NCBI GenBank assembly: GCA_016719485.1
Contig: JADJZB010000002.1
Span: 248,001 to 312,000 of the forward strand
Source of the DNA: Holophagales bacterium
GTDB taxonomy: Bacteria; Acidobacteriota; Thermoanaerobaculia; UBA5066
Direction: 5' to 3'
DNA length: 64,000 nt
Part shown: in pieces, positions 42,912-50,791 of the stretch
Layout of the letters: each line of letters begins with the position of its first letter
Position numbering within the stretch: position 1 is the stretch's first letter
Program-made: the position numbers and the translations under genes
The notes under the pieces: generated by a model
What the model was told of the DNA's origin: nothing
Seen by the model: only the letters and a program-made list of their open reading frames with translations
The model's database searches: none

Positions 42912-43777
42912 AGTCGATGACCGGTTTCGGGCGCGCGCAGGCGGCCCTCCCCGACGGGACGCAGATCTCGATCACCGTCCGCGGCGTCAACCACCGCTTT
43001 CTCGACCTGTCGCTGAAGATGCGCGACGACCTCGGCGCGCTCGAGGCGCCCTTGCGCAAGCTCGTCTCCACGGCCGTCGTCAGGGGTCACGTCGACCTCT
43101 CCGTCCGGGTCTTCCGGCCGGCGGGTGGAGCGGTCAGCATCGACGGGACGACGGCGGGGCGGTACGCCCAGGAGTGGAGGCGGCTCGCGGAAGAGAACGG
43201 CCTTCCCGCGGATCTGTCGGCGCGCGACATCCTCTCGCTGCCGGGCGTCGTCCGCGTCGCCGAGGACGAGGCGGGGGAGTCTCTCGGAGCCGCGATCCTC
43301 GAGGCGACTCGCACCGCGCTCGAGGACTTCGACGCATCCCGCCGCCGCGAGGGCGCGGCGACCGCGGCGGCCCTCGGCGTGGTGCTCGAGCGGCTCGAGG
43401 CCGGCATCGCGAGCGTGGCCGAAGCGCGAGAGGGACTGTCCGAGAGGCTCCTGGCGCAGCTGCGCGAGAGGGTCGCAAGGCTCGCCGCCGGCATCCCGCT
43501 GGACGAGACGCGCCTGGCGCAGGAAGTGGCCCTCCTGGCCGACCGCGCCGACATCACCGAGGAGATCGACCGGTTCCGCGCGCACCTCGTGGAAGCGAGG
43601 CGCCTGATGGACGGCGCTCCTGCCGCGGGAAAGCGGCTCGACGTCCTCGCCCAGGAGCTCCATCGCGAGGCGAACACGAGCAGCCAGAAGGCGCGGGAGC
43701 TCCCTCTCACGCGCGTCCTCCTCGACCTGAAGTCGGACGTGGAGGCGCTCAAGGAACAGATCCAGAACGTGGAGTGA
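42908..43777 (+). CDS. YicC/YloC family endoribonuclease
   Basis: YicC-family proteins are RNA-binding endoribonucleases implicated in small-RNA turnover. The 289-residue product shows the conserved start MKSMTGFGRAQAALPDGTQI, then VRGVNHRFLDLSLKMRDDL (about 25-43). The C-terminal DUF1732 part has ERVARLAAGIPLDETRLAQE, EEIDRFRAHLVEARRLM and DVLAQELHREANTSSQKA. The GTG at 42908 overlaps the msbA-like gene. It is followed by gmk-rpoZ-coaBC-priA, a very conserved arrangement in bacteria. Confidence 0.95.
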   Translation: MKSMTGFGRAQAALPDGTQISITVRGVNHRFLDLSLKMRDDLGALEAPLRKLVSTAVVRGHVDLSVRVFRPAGGAVSIDGTTAGRYAQEWRRLAEENGLPADLSARDILSLPGVVRVAEDEAGESLGAAILEATRTALEDFDASRRREGAATAAALGVVLERLEAGIASVAEAREGLSERLLAQLRERVARLAAGIPLDETRLAQEVALLADRADITEEIDRFRAHLVEARRLMDGAPAAGKRLDVLAQELHREANTSSQKARELPLTRVLLDLKSDVEALKEQIQNVE

Positions 43778-43779
43778 GC

Positions 43780-44406
43780 GTGAGACCCGCAGGAGACCTC
43801 TTCATCGTCTCGTCCCCCTCGGGAGCCGGAAAGACGACGCTCATCCGGCGGATCCTGGCCGACCCCGCCTTCGCCGGATCGATCCACTTCTCCGTCTCCC
43901 ACACGACGCGCGCGCCGAGACCCGGCGAGGTCCACGGCCGCGAATACCACTTCGTTTCGCCGGAGGAGTTCGAATCGCTCGTCTTGCGGGACGGGTTCCT
44001 CGAGCACGCCGTCTACGACGGACACCGCTACGGCACGTCGCGCGGAGAGGTCGAACCCCGCCTGGCCGCCGGCATCGACGTCCTCCTCGACATCGACGTC
44101 CAGGGGGCGCGCCAGGTCCGCTCCCGCATGCCGGAGGTCGTCAAGGTCTTCGTCTTTCCGCCGTCGCGGCAGGTGCTCGAAGCGCGACTCGAGGCCCGGG
44201 GCCACAACTCGCCCGACTCCATCGTCCGGCGCCTGGAGGCGGCCGCCCGGGAGATGGGGGAGTTCGGCGAATACGACTATGCGATAATCAACGATGTCCT
44301 CGACGCGGCCGTGGACGAACTGCGGTCCATAGTCGTGGCGCGCCGGTCGAGCCGCCGGAGACGGCAGGAACGCCTCGAGGCGATCCTGAGAACCTTTCCC
44401 GCGTGA
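43780..44406 (+). CDS. gmk: Guanylate kinase
   Basis: Gmk converts GMP to GDP with ATP. I use GTG 43780 because GGAG lies 5 nt upstream; GTG 43774, overlapping the yicC stop, is an alternative adding two residues. The product has 208 residues. P-loop SPSGAGKTT is at 12-20. SVSHTTRAPRPGEVHGREYH (about 40-59) binds GMP, DVLLDIDVQGARQVRS holds the conserved Asp and Gln, and VFVFPPSRQVLEARLEARG contributes the lid. ADAAVDELRSIV is replaced by LDAAVDELRSIVVARRSS at the end. Confidence 0.96.
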   Translation: MRPAGDLFIVSSPSGAGKTTLIRRILADPAFAGSIHFSVSHTTRAPRPGEVHGREYHFVSPEEFESLVLRDGFLEHAVYDGHRYGTSRGEVEPRLAAGIDVLLDIDVQGARQVRSRMPEVVKVFVFPPSRQVLEARLEARGHNSPDSIVRRLEAAAREMGEFGEYDYAIINDVLDAAVDELRSIVVARRSSRRRRQERLEAILRTFPA

Positions 44407-44434
44407 TGCGAACGACCTGCGAACGGGAGACCTG

Positions 44435-44737
44435 ATGACGAACGAAGAGCCCGGAGCCGACACGATGACCGAATCCGCCGAGACGACCCCGAGCACGCCC
44501 CTGATCGAGTCGAAGTTCCGGCTCGTTCACATCGCCTCGCGGCGCGCCGAGCAGCTGATGCTGGGCGCCCGCCCGAAGCTCGAGACGAAGCACACGAAGT
44601 TCTCGCGCATCGCGCTCGCCGAGGTCGCAGGGGGTCTCGTGAAGTGGCAGATGGGCCAGCGACCCGTCGAGTCCGACGTCGACGTGGAGGGCGTGCCGGC
44701 CGAGATGGTCGACCCGCTCCCCCTCATCACGCCGTAG
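44435..44737 (+). CDS. rpoZ: DNA-directed RNA polymerase subunit omega
   Basis: Omega stabilises the beta-prime subunit of RNA polymerase. The 100-residue product has the family core SKFRLVHIASRRAEQLMLGA (about 26-45), then ETKHTKFSRIALAEVAGGLV. The SRRA/RRAEQL helix is the conserved contact. The N-terminal 22 residues are acidic and longer than in E. coli, and the C-terminal tail is short and acidic. ATG 44435 lies after GGGAGACCTG. The gmk-rpoZ-coaBC order supports the assignment. Confidence 0.93.
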   Translation: MTNEEPGADTMTESAETTPSTPLIESKFRLVHIASRRAEQLMLGARPKLETKHTKFSRIALAEVAGGLVKWQMGQRPVESDVDVEGVPAEMVDPLPLITP

Positions 44738-44746
44738 CGCAGCGGC

Positions 44747-46000
44747 GTGAGCGGAGGCGCCTCACCGGCCCCGCGCGTCCTGCTCGGCGTCAGCGGTGGC
44801 ATCGCGGCCTACAAGGCCGCCGAGATCGTCCGTCTCCTGGTAGACCGGGGGGCGGGCGTTCGTGTCCTGATGACGCCTGCCGCCCAGCGTTTCATCACAC
44901 CTCTCACGCTCTCGGTCCTCTCCAAAGCGCCCGTCGTCGCCGATCTCTGGGACCCGGCCTCCGGCGCCGTGGACCACATCGAGCTGGCGCGCTGGGGGGA
45001 GGTCCTCGCGGTGGCGCCCGCGACGGCGGATGTCCTCGCGAAGATGGCCCGCGGGATCGGTGACGAGGCACTCTCGACCTACGCCCTGGCCCATCGCAAG
45101 GCGATCGTCGTCGCGCCCGCGATGAACACCTGGATGCTGGCCCATCCCGCGACGCAGGAGAACCTCCGGATCCTCCGGGGGCGCGGCGCGGTCGTCGTGG
45201 ACCCGGAATCGGGAGACCTCGCCTGTGGCGACGTCGGTCCGGGCAGGATGGCGGCCCCGCCCAGAATCGTCGAGGCCGTCCTGGGCGCTTCGAGGGTCTC
45301 GCGGAGCCTCGCCGGACGCCGGATCGTCGTCACCGCCGGCCCGACGCGAGAGCCGATCGACCCGGTCCGGTTCCTGACGAACCGCAGCTCCGGGCGGATG
45401 GGCTTCGCCCTCGCGCGCGAGGCCGAGAAGCGGGGCGCCGAAGTCGTACTCGTCTCGGGTCCCGTCTCGATCGATCCACCGCCGAACGTGCGGCTCGTGC
45501 GGGTCGAAAGGACGGCGGAGATGCTCGAAGCGGTCCTCGCCGAGATGCCGTCCGCGGACGCCCTCGTCATGGCCGCCGCGCCCGCCGACTTCCAGGCCGA
45601 GGCGTTCGCGCCCAGGAAGATCAAGAGGGCCGGCGGGATCCCGGAGATCCGCCTGGTGCTGGCCCCCGACATCCTCGCCGCCGTGCGGCAGGTCCGGACC
45701 GCCCGACAGGTGGTCGTGGCCTTCGCGGCCGAAACGGACGACCTTGCCGGGAACGCCCGCCGCAAGCTCCTCGACAAGGGGGCCGACCTCCTCGTCGCCA
45801 ACGACGTCTCCCGTCCCGGGATCGGGTTCGACAGCGAGGAGAACGAGGTTCTCCTCCTGGCCCCCGGCGAATCGGACCCGGTTCCCGTCCCCCGCGCGGC
45901 CAAGGCCGTCGTCTCCGCGCGCATACTCGAGCGCCTCGCCGCGCTCCTCGACGAACGATGCCCACACGTACCCGCCGACCACGCCGAAACGACGCCCTGA
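44747..46000 (+). CDS. coaBC: Bifunctional CoaBC (phosphopantothenoylcysteine decarboxylase / synthetase)
   Basis: CoaBC carries out two consecutive steps of coenzyme A synthesis. It has 417 residues. The FMN-binding CoaC domain (about 8-185) has LLGVSGGIAAYKAAEIVRLL, APATADVLAKMARGIGDEAL, then APAMNTWMLAHPATQENL. The substrate-recognition clamp with its active Cys is in ESGDLACGDVGPGRMA (about 159-174). The CoaB domain (about 195-400) has VVTAGPTREPIDPVRFLTNR and SSGRMGFALAREA, then APADF. GTG 44747 is 9 bp after rpoZ. It overlaps the glycosylase gene by 43 bp. coaD at 15278 acts later in the same pathway. Confidence 0.96.
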   Translation: MSGGASPAPRVLLGVSGGIAAYKAAEIVRLLVDRGAGVRVLMTPAAQRFITPLTLSVLSKAPVVADLWDPASGAVDHIELARWGEVLAVAPATADVLAKMARGIGDEALSTYALAHRKAIVVAPAMNTWMLAHPATQENLRILRGRGAVVVDPESGDLACGDVGPGRMAAPPRIVEAVLGASRVSRSLAGRRIVVTAGPTREPIDPVRFLTNRSSGRMGFALAREAEKRGAEVVLVSGPVSIDPPPNVRLVRVERTAEMLEAVLAEMPSADALVMAAAPADFQAEAFAPRKIKRAGGIPEIRLVLAPDILAAVRQVRTARQVVVAFAAETDDLAGNARRKLLDKGADLLVANDVSRPGIGFDSEENEVLLLAPGESDPVPVPRAAKAVVSARILERLAALLDERCPHVPADHAETTP

Positions 46001-46764
46001 GCGCTGCCCTCGGGTACTTCAGGGACCTGGGCGTACGGGAGATCCACCTTCCGGGTCATCCTGAGGCACGAGTGCGAGACGACGGGGGCTCGCGCGCCGC
46101 GGCCGGTCCGCCGCGGGAACCTCGTGGGGTGGCGCCGCGCCCTGCCGTCGATGCGGGCGGCTCGCAGGACGGCCCCTCCTTCGCGAGCCTCACATCGATT
46201 CAGACCGCCGTCGCCGCGTGCCAGCTTTGTGGGCTCTGCCGGACCCGAACGCAGACCGTCTTCGCGGACGGAACGGGACGGAGCCGGCTGATGTTCGTGG
46301 GCGAAGCTCCCGGCGCCGACGAAGACGCCACCGGTGTCCCGTTCGTCGGCCGGGCCGGGCAGCTCCTGACGAAGATGATCGAGTCCGGCATGGGGCTCTC
46401 GCGGAGCGACGTCTACATCGCGAACGTGCTGAAGTGCCGGCCGCCCGGGAACCGGAATCCGGAGCCTGCGGAGATCGCGAGCTGCCGGCCATACCTCGAG
46501 GCGCAGATCGAGCTCGTGAAGCCGTCGGTGCTGGTGGCACTGGGGAAGTTCGCTTCCCAGTTCCTGCTCGCGACCGATGAGCCGATCAGCAGGCTTCGGG
46601 GGCGATGGGGCAGCCGGGGTGGAATTCCCGTGATGCCGACCTACCACCCGTCCTTCCTCCTGCGCCAGCCGGAGAAGAAGAAGGAAGCGTGGGAAGACCT
46701 GCAGCAGGTCCTGCGCAAGCTGGGCCTCCCGATTCCCGGAAAACGGGGAGAACCGGGCGCGTGA
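45958..46764 (+). CDS. Type 4 uracil-DNA glycosylase (4Fe-4S)
   Basis: This base-excision repair enzyme removes uracil from DNA. It has 268 residues. Four Cys can ligate the Fe-S cluster: Cys88 and Cys91 (CQLCGLC), Cys160 (VLKCRPPGNRNP) and Cys176 (ASCRPYL). Motif A is GEAPGADEDATGVPFVGRAG (115-134), and the C-terminal motif is PTYHPSFLLR. The first 80 residues, Arg/Pro/Gly-rich and probably disordered, are an extension not found in the small thermophile enzymes. The ATG at 45958 lies inside coaBC; this is the only start that keeps the FRDLGVREI segment. It overlaps the next gene by 4 bp. Confidence 0.9.
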   Translation: MPTRTRRPRRNDALSAALGYFRDLGVREIHLPGHPEARVRDDGGSRAAAGPPREPRGVAPRPAVDAGGSQDGPSFASLTSIQTAVAACQLCGLCRTRTQTVFADGTGRSRLMFVGEAPGADEDATGVPFVGRAGQLLTKMIESGMGLSRSDVYIANVLKCRPPGNRNPEPAEIASCRPYLEAQIELVKPSVLVALGKFASQFLLATDEPISRLRGRWGSRGGIPVMPTYHPSFLLRQPEKKKEAWEDLQQVLRKLGLPIPGKRGEPGA

Positions 46765-47378
46765 GCGCCCGCGGCTTTCTCGGCCCGCTGATCGTCGGCG
46801 CTTTTGCCGCTTTCGGCACCGTCCTCGCCATCGCGCCCCCGCCCGGTTCGAGGGCCGTTGCCGCACTTCCCGCGGAACCGACGGCAGGCCCCGTCGGTTC
46901 CGGACGGACATCCGCCGAGGAGCGGGCCGTGTCGGCAGCGCTCGGCTCCGGGCTGCGCCCCGCGACCGACGACGACGCGACGGATTCGGAGAGCCGGGAG
47001 GAGCTGCGGATCCTGTACGGCGACTACCGTCCGTACTTCGTCCGGGGTGATTTCGACTCCGACGGACGTCTCGACTTCGCACAGGCTTTCGTCCGCCGGG
47101 ATGGCCCCGAGCCGCTCTTCGACATCGCGGTGTTCTTCGGCAACGCCGAGGGGTTCTCGGCCCCCGCCTGGGTCGAGCGCGGGCTCCTGCTCTCGGATGG
47201 CGACCTGACGGTCGACCGATCCGTTCTCGTCGTGACGGAAGACGTCGAACGCGAGGTGTCCCGGCGCTGGCGGTGGCAGGCCTCCGAAGGCCGATTCCTC
47301 GACGTCGACGCCGGAAGCGAAGGCGAAGAAGGCGAACCCTGGACCGAGCCGGACAACCGGCTGGGCACGACGGCCTGA
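46761..47378 (+). CDS. Hypothetical secreted protein with an FG-GAP-like calcium motif
   Basis: GTG 46761 overlaps the glycosylase stop and gives 205 residues. An N-terminal signal or anchor (about 5-25, FLGPLIVGAFAAFGTVLAIA) is followed by an Ala/Pro-rich stretch. The single globular region (about 80-175) has YFVRGDFDSDGRLDFAQAFV, a DxDxDG-type calcium-binding loop as in FG-GAP/VCBS repeats, then EPLFDIAVFFGNAEGFSAPA. The C-terminus is very acidic (SEGEEGEPW). I do not recognise a family. It sits between DNA-repair and replication genes without obvious relation to them. Confidence 0.68.
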   Translation: MSARGFLGPLIVGAFAAFGTVLAIAPPPGSRAVAALPAEPTAGPVGSGRTSAEERAVSAALGSGLRPATDDDATDSESREELRILYGDYRPYFVRGDFDSDGRLDFAQAFVRRDGPEPLFDIAVFFGNAEGFSAPAWVERGLLLSDGDLTVDRSVLVVTEDVEREVSRRWRWQASEGRFLDVDAGSEGEEGEPWTEPDNRLGTTA

Positions 47379-47382
47379 CGCC

Positions 47383-49794
47383 GTGGCTCCGGACGAGACC
47401 GCCCGGCGCGTCGCGGTCCTCCTTCCGACCGGGTTCCCCCAGCTCGCAACGTACCGGATTCCCGCGGACCTCGAGCGGCCCGCGCCCGGTACCCGCGTCG
47501 CAGTGCCGTTCGGTACGCGCATCCTGACGGGGCTCGTCGCGCCCGGCGAGGCGGTCCCGGCGCCGGACGGAACGACCGAGAGGGACGTGCTGTCGATCCT
47601 CGACGAACGGCCTTTCCTGCCGGCGTCGTTCGTCGGCCTCCTGCTGCGGGCCTCGGCCTACTACTTCGCCCCTCCGGGAGAGCTCCTGCGGGCGGCCGTC
47701 CCCTCCCGGCTCCTCGACCTCGGGGAGGCCTCGTACGTCCCGACGAGCCGATCGGTCGGTGCCCGGCCCCGGGAGGGCAGGTCCGCAGAGATTCTGGATG
47801 CCATCGTGGAGCTCGGCCGGGCCACGCAGCAAGAGCTCTCGGACCGGCTCGGAAGCCGCGGTCTCGCCCGGGCGCTCCGGGCTCTCCTGGACGAGGGCCT
47901 CGTCAGGGTCCCGTCAGAGGAGATGCGGGCTGCGAGACCTCCCCTCACGAAGAGCTGGCTCGCGCGGGGGGCCGTCTCAGATCCGCGCCTCGCGCGCCGG
48001 CCGAAGCAGAGGAACGCCCTCGCGCATCTCGTCGCGCTCGGCCGGCCGGCATCCGCCGCCGAGCTTCGCGCCGCCGGCGCGACCCCCTCGGTCCTGACGG
48101 CCCTCGTGAAGGAAGGCCTCGTCGCGGTCGTCGAAGAGGAGCGATCCGCCGACGCTTCCGTCCACGCGCTTCCTCCGCGGGCGTCCGTCCCCGTCGTTCC
48201 GACCGTCGCGCAGAGAGATGCCGTCGAAGCGGTGAGGGCGGCGCTGGCGAGCGGCGTGGAGGCCCGGTTCCTCCTCGACGGAATCACGGGAAGCGGAAAA
48301 ACGGAGGTCTACCTCGCCGCGCTCGAGGCGTCGATCGCCCTCGGACGGCAGGGAATCCTCCTCGTCCCTGAGATCGCCCTCGCGCCCGGGCTCATCCGGA
48401 GGGTCGTGGCCCGCTTCGGCGAGCGGGTCGCCCTCCTCCACAGCGGCCTTTCCGACGGCGAACGCTCCGCGGCCTGGGAACGCACCCGCCGCGGAGAGGT
48501 CGACGCCGTGGTCGGGCCGCGCTCGGCCGTCTTCGCGCCCCTCCCGCACCTCGGACTCATCGTGATCGACGAGTCCCACGACGCGTCGTACAAGCAGGCC
48601 GAAGCGCCCAGGTACGACGCGCGGACGGTCGCCCGCGTCCGGTCCCACGGCGAGTCGGCCGTCCTCCTCCTCGGGTCGGCAACACCCTCCATGGAGCAGG
48701 AACAAGCGGCTCGCGACGGGGGCCTCGTCCGGCTCGTCCTTCCCGGGCGTCCCACCGCGCGAGGCCGCGCAGACGTCGAAGTCGTCGACCTTCGCGGCGA
48801 GCCGGCCCGTCCCGGGGACCACGGCCGCGTCCTCTTCGCCCTGCGCACGATCGAGCTGTTGCAGGGGGCCTTCGACAGGGGAGAGCAGGGGATCGTCCTC
48901 CTGAACCGCCGCGGCTTCTCCCCGTCGCTGCTCTGCCGGGCCTGCGGGCACGACTTCCGCTGCGGCTCGTGCTCGGTGGCGCGGACGTACCACCGCCGCG
49001 GAGAGAGGCTCCTCTGCCACTACTGCGGCGACTTCGTCCCGCGCCCCAGGGCCTGCCCGGCGTGCGGCTCCGAGGTCCTGATGCCGGTCGGCTTCGGAAC
49101 CGAGCGCCTGGCGGAGCGATTCGAGGAGGTCTTCCCCGGCATTCCCTACGCCGTTCTCGACCGCGACGCCGCGGCGCGACGCGGTGGAGCGGCCCGGGTC
49201 CTCGCCGATTTCGAATCGGGATCGGCCCAGGCACTCCTCGGGACGCAGATGGTGGCGAAGGGCCACGACTTCCCGAACGCGACGGTTCTGGCGGTCCTCG
49301 ACGCGGACGCGCTTCTCTCGTTTCCCGACTTCCGCTCGGCCGAACGTACGTTCCAGCTCGTCACCCAGGCGGCCGGTCGCGTCGGTCGAGGAGACAGGCC
49401 CGGAATCGTCGCGGTCCAGACGGCGCGCCCGGAGCACGAGGCCATCGCGGCGGCCGTGGCGCAGGACCACGCCCGTTTCGCGGAGGGGGAGCTTCGCTTC
49501 CGCCGGACCTTCGGCTACCCGCCTTTCTCCCACCTCCTGCTCGCGCTCTGGACGGCCAGGGAGCTTCCCGAGGCGGAAGCGGCCGCCCGGACGGGACGGA
49601 CGGCCATCGGTCTGCTGCCCCGTCTGCGTCTCCTCGGGCCCGCGCCGGCGCCGCTGGAGAGGCTCAAAGGCCTCTATCGCGTCCAGCTCCTGATCAAGTC
49701 CGACTCGCGCGAGGCGCTCGCCGAGGCGGGGGAAAGGCTCCGTGAGCTCGACGCCCCACCTCGCCTGGATCGCGACCCGCAGAGTCTCCTGTGA
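47383..49794 (+). CDS. priA: Primosomal replication-restart helicase PriA
   Basis: PriA recognises abandoned forks and reloads the replisome. The 803-residue protein has the N-terminal 3'-DNA-binding domain (about 8-105), a winged-helix region, and the helicase core with Walker A GITGSGKTEVY (about 303) and motif II DESH at 396-399, where many homologues have DEEH. Eight zinc cysteines lie at about 513-566 (CRACGHDFRCGSCS, CHYCGDFVPRPRACPACG). GTQMVAKGHDFPNATVLAVL and QAAGRVGRGDRPG are the later helicase motifs. GTG 47383 is 4 bp after the previous gene. Confidence 0.96.
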   Translation: MAPDETARRVAVLLPTGFPQLATYRIPADLERPAPGTRVAVPFGTRILTGLVAPGEAVPAPDGTTERDVLSILDERPFLPASFVGLLLRASAYYFAPPGELLRAAVPSRLLDLGEASYVPTSRSVGARPREGRSAEILDAIVELGRATQQELSDRLGSRGLARALRALLDEGLVRVPSEEMRAARPPLTKSWLARGAVSDPRLARRPKQRNALAHLVALGRPASAAELRAAGATPSVLTALVKEGLVAVVEEERSADASVHALPPRASVPVVPTVAQRDAVEAVRAALASGVEARFLLDGITGSGKTEVYLAALEASIALGRQGILLVPEIALAPGLIRRVVARFGERVALLHSGLSDGERSAAWERTRRGEVDAVVGPRSAVFAPLPHLGLIVIDESHDASYKQAEAPRYDARTVARVRSHGESAVLLLGSATPSMEQEQAARDGGLVRLVLPGRPTARGRADVEVVDLRGEPARPGDHGRVLFALRTIELLQGAFDRGEQGIVLLNRRGFSPSLLCRACGHDFRCGSCSVARTYHRRGERLLCHYCGDFVPRPRACPACGSEVLMPVGFGTERLAERFEEVFPGIPYAVLDRDAAARRGGAARVLADFESGSAQALLGTQMVAKGHDFPNATVLAVLDADALLSFPDFRSAERTFQLVTQAAGRVGRGDRPGIVAVQTARPEHEAIAAAVAQDHARFAEGELRFRRTFGYPPFSHLLLALWTARELPEAEAAARTGRTAIGLLPRLRLLGPAPAPLERLKGLYRVQLLIKSDSREALAEAGERLRELDAPPRLDRDPQSLL

Positions 49795-49816
49795 GTGCCG
49801 GAGTCCCCCGGTCTGG

Positions 49817-49822
49817 TACATT
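49817..49822 (+). promoter_or_regulatory. -10-like hexamer before accA
   Basis: TACATT ends 6 nt before the accA GTG at 49829. The spacing equals that from the rnpB -10 box to its RNA start, so the accA transcript is predicted to begin at its start codon. Confidence 0.45.
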
Positions 49823-49828
49823 CCGGGG

Positions 49829-50791
49829 GTGAGCGTCGAGAACCGCTTCGAGGAGCCGCTGGAGCGGCTGAGGACGCGCATCGCCGGCCTTGAACGGAAT
49901 CCCGAGAGTCCTGCGCGGGACAAGGCGATCCGCAAGCTCACGGAACGGCTCGACAAGCTCTCGGGCGAGATCTACGCCAACCTGACGCCCTGGCAGAAGA
50001 CACTCGTGGCGCGCCACCCGGCACGTCCCTTCACGCTCGACTACGTCCGGATTCTGCTGAGGGACTTCGTCGAGCTCCATGGAGACCGCGCCTACGCCGA
50101 CGACCCGGCGATCGTCGCCGGCTTCGGTGTCCTCGGCGAGAGAACGGTCGCCGTCGTCGGACACCAGAAGGGGCGCGACACGAAGGAGAAGATCCGCCGG
50201 AACTTCGGGATGCCGCGGCCCGAGGGCTATCGGAAGGCCCTTCGCGTCATGAAGCTCGCGGAGAAGTTCCGCCGCCCCGTCCTCACCTTCATCGACACCC
50301 CAGGCGCGTATCCCGGCATCGAGAGCGAGGAGCGCGGTGTCTCGGAAGCGATCGCCGTGAACCTCCTCGAGATGTCCCGCCTCGGGGTCCCGATCGTCGC
50401 TACGGTGACCGGGGAAGGGGGCTCGGGTGGTGCTCTCGGGATCGGCGTGACCGACGTCATCCTGATGCTGGAGCACTCGGTCTACTCGGTCATCTCTCCC
50501 GAGGGCTGTGCCGCGATCCTCTGGAAGGATCAGGCTCGGGCACGCGAAGCGGCGGAGGCGATGCGCATGACCGCTGCCGACTGCAAGGCACTGGGCGTTG
50601 CCGACGAGGTGATCCCGGAGCCGGCCGGCGGCGCCCACTCGAACCCCGTCGCAACGATCGACGCGGTCGGACGCGCCCTCGTGCGCCACCTCGACCGCCT
50701 CTCGTCGCTCCCGATCGACGCCCTCCTCGAAGCCCGCTACGCGAAGTTTCGCCGCATGGGGGCCTGGGAGGGGACCGCGGCCACCCGGTGA
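49829..50791 (+). CDS. accA: Acetyl-CoA carboxylase carboxyltransferase subunit alpha
   Basis: AccA with AccD transfers the carboxyl group from biotin to acetyl-CoA, committing carbon to fatty acid synthesis. GTG 49829 gives 320 residues starting MSVENRFEEPLERLRTRIAG, the expected N-terminal helix; a longer frame into priA is implausible. Landmarks are ARPFTLDYVRILLRDFVELH (about 68-87), HQKGRDTKEKIRRNFGMPRP, TFIDTPGAYPGIESEERGVS (oxyanion region) and TGEGGSGGALGIGVTDVILM. ILWKDQARAREAAEAMRMTA lies near the C-terminus. It overlaps recJ by 4 bp. accD is not in the window. Confidence 0.96.
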   Translation: MSVENRFEEPLERLRTRIAGLERNPESPARDKAIRKLTERLDKLSGEIYANLTPWQKTLVARHPARPFTLDYVRILLRDFVELHGDRAYADDPAIVAGFGVLGERTVAVVGHQKGRDTKEKIRRNFGMPRPEGYRKALRVMKLAEKFRRPVLTFIDTPGAYPGIESEERGVSEAIAVNLLEMSRLGVPIVATVTGEGGSGGALGIGVTDVILMLEHSVYSVISPEGCAAILWKDQARAREAAEAMRMTAADCKALGVADEVIPEPAGGAHSNPVATIDAVGRALVRHLDRLSSLPIDALLEARYAKFRRMGAWEGTAATR

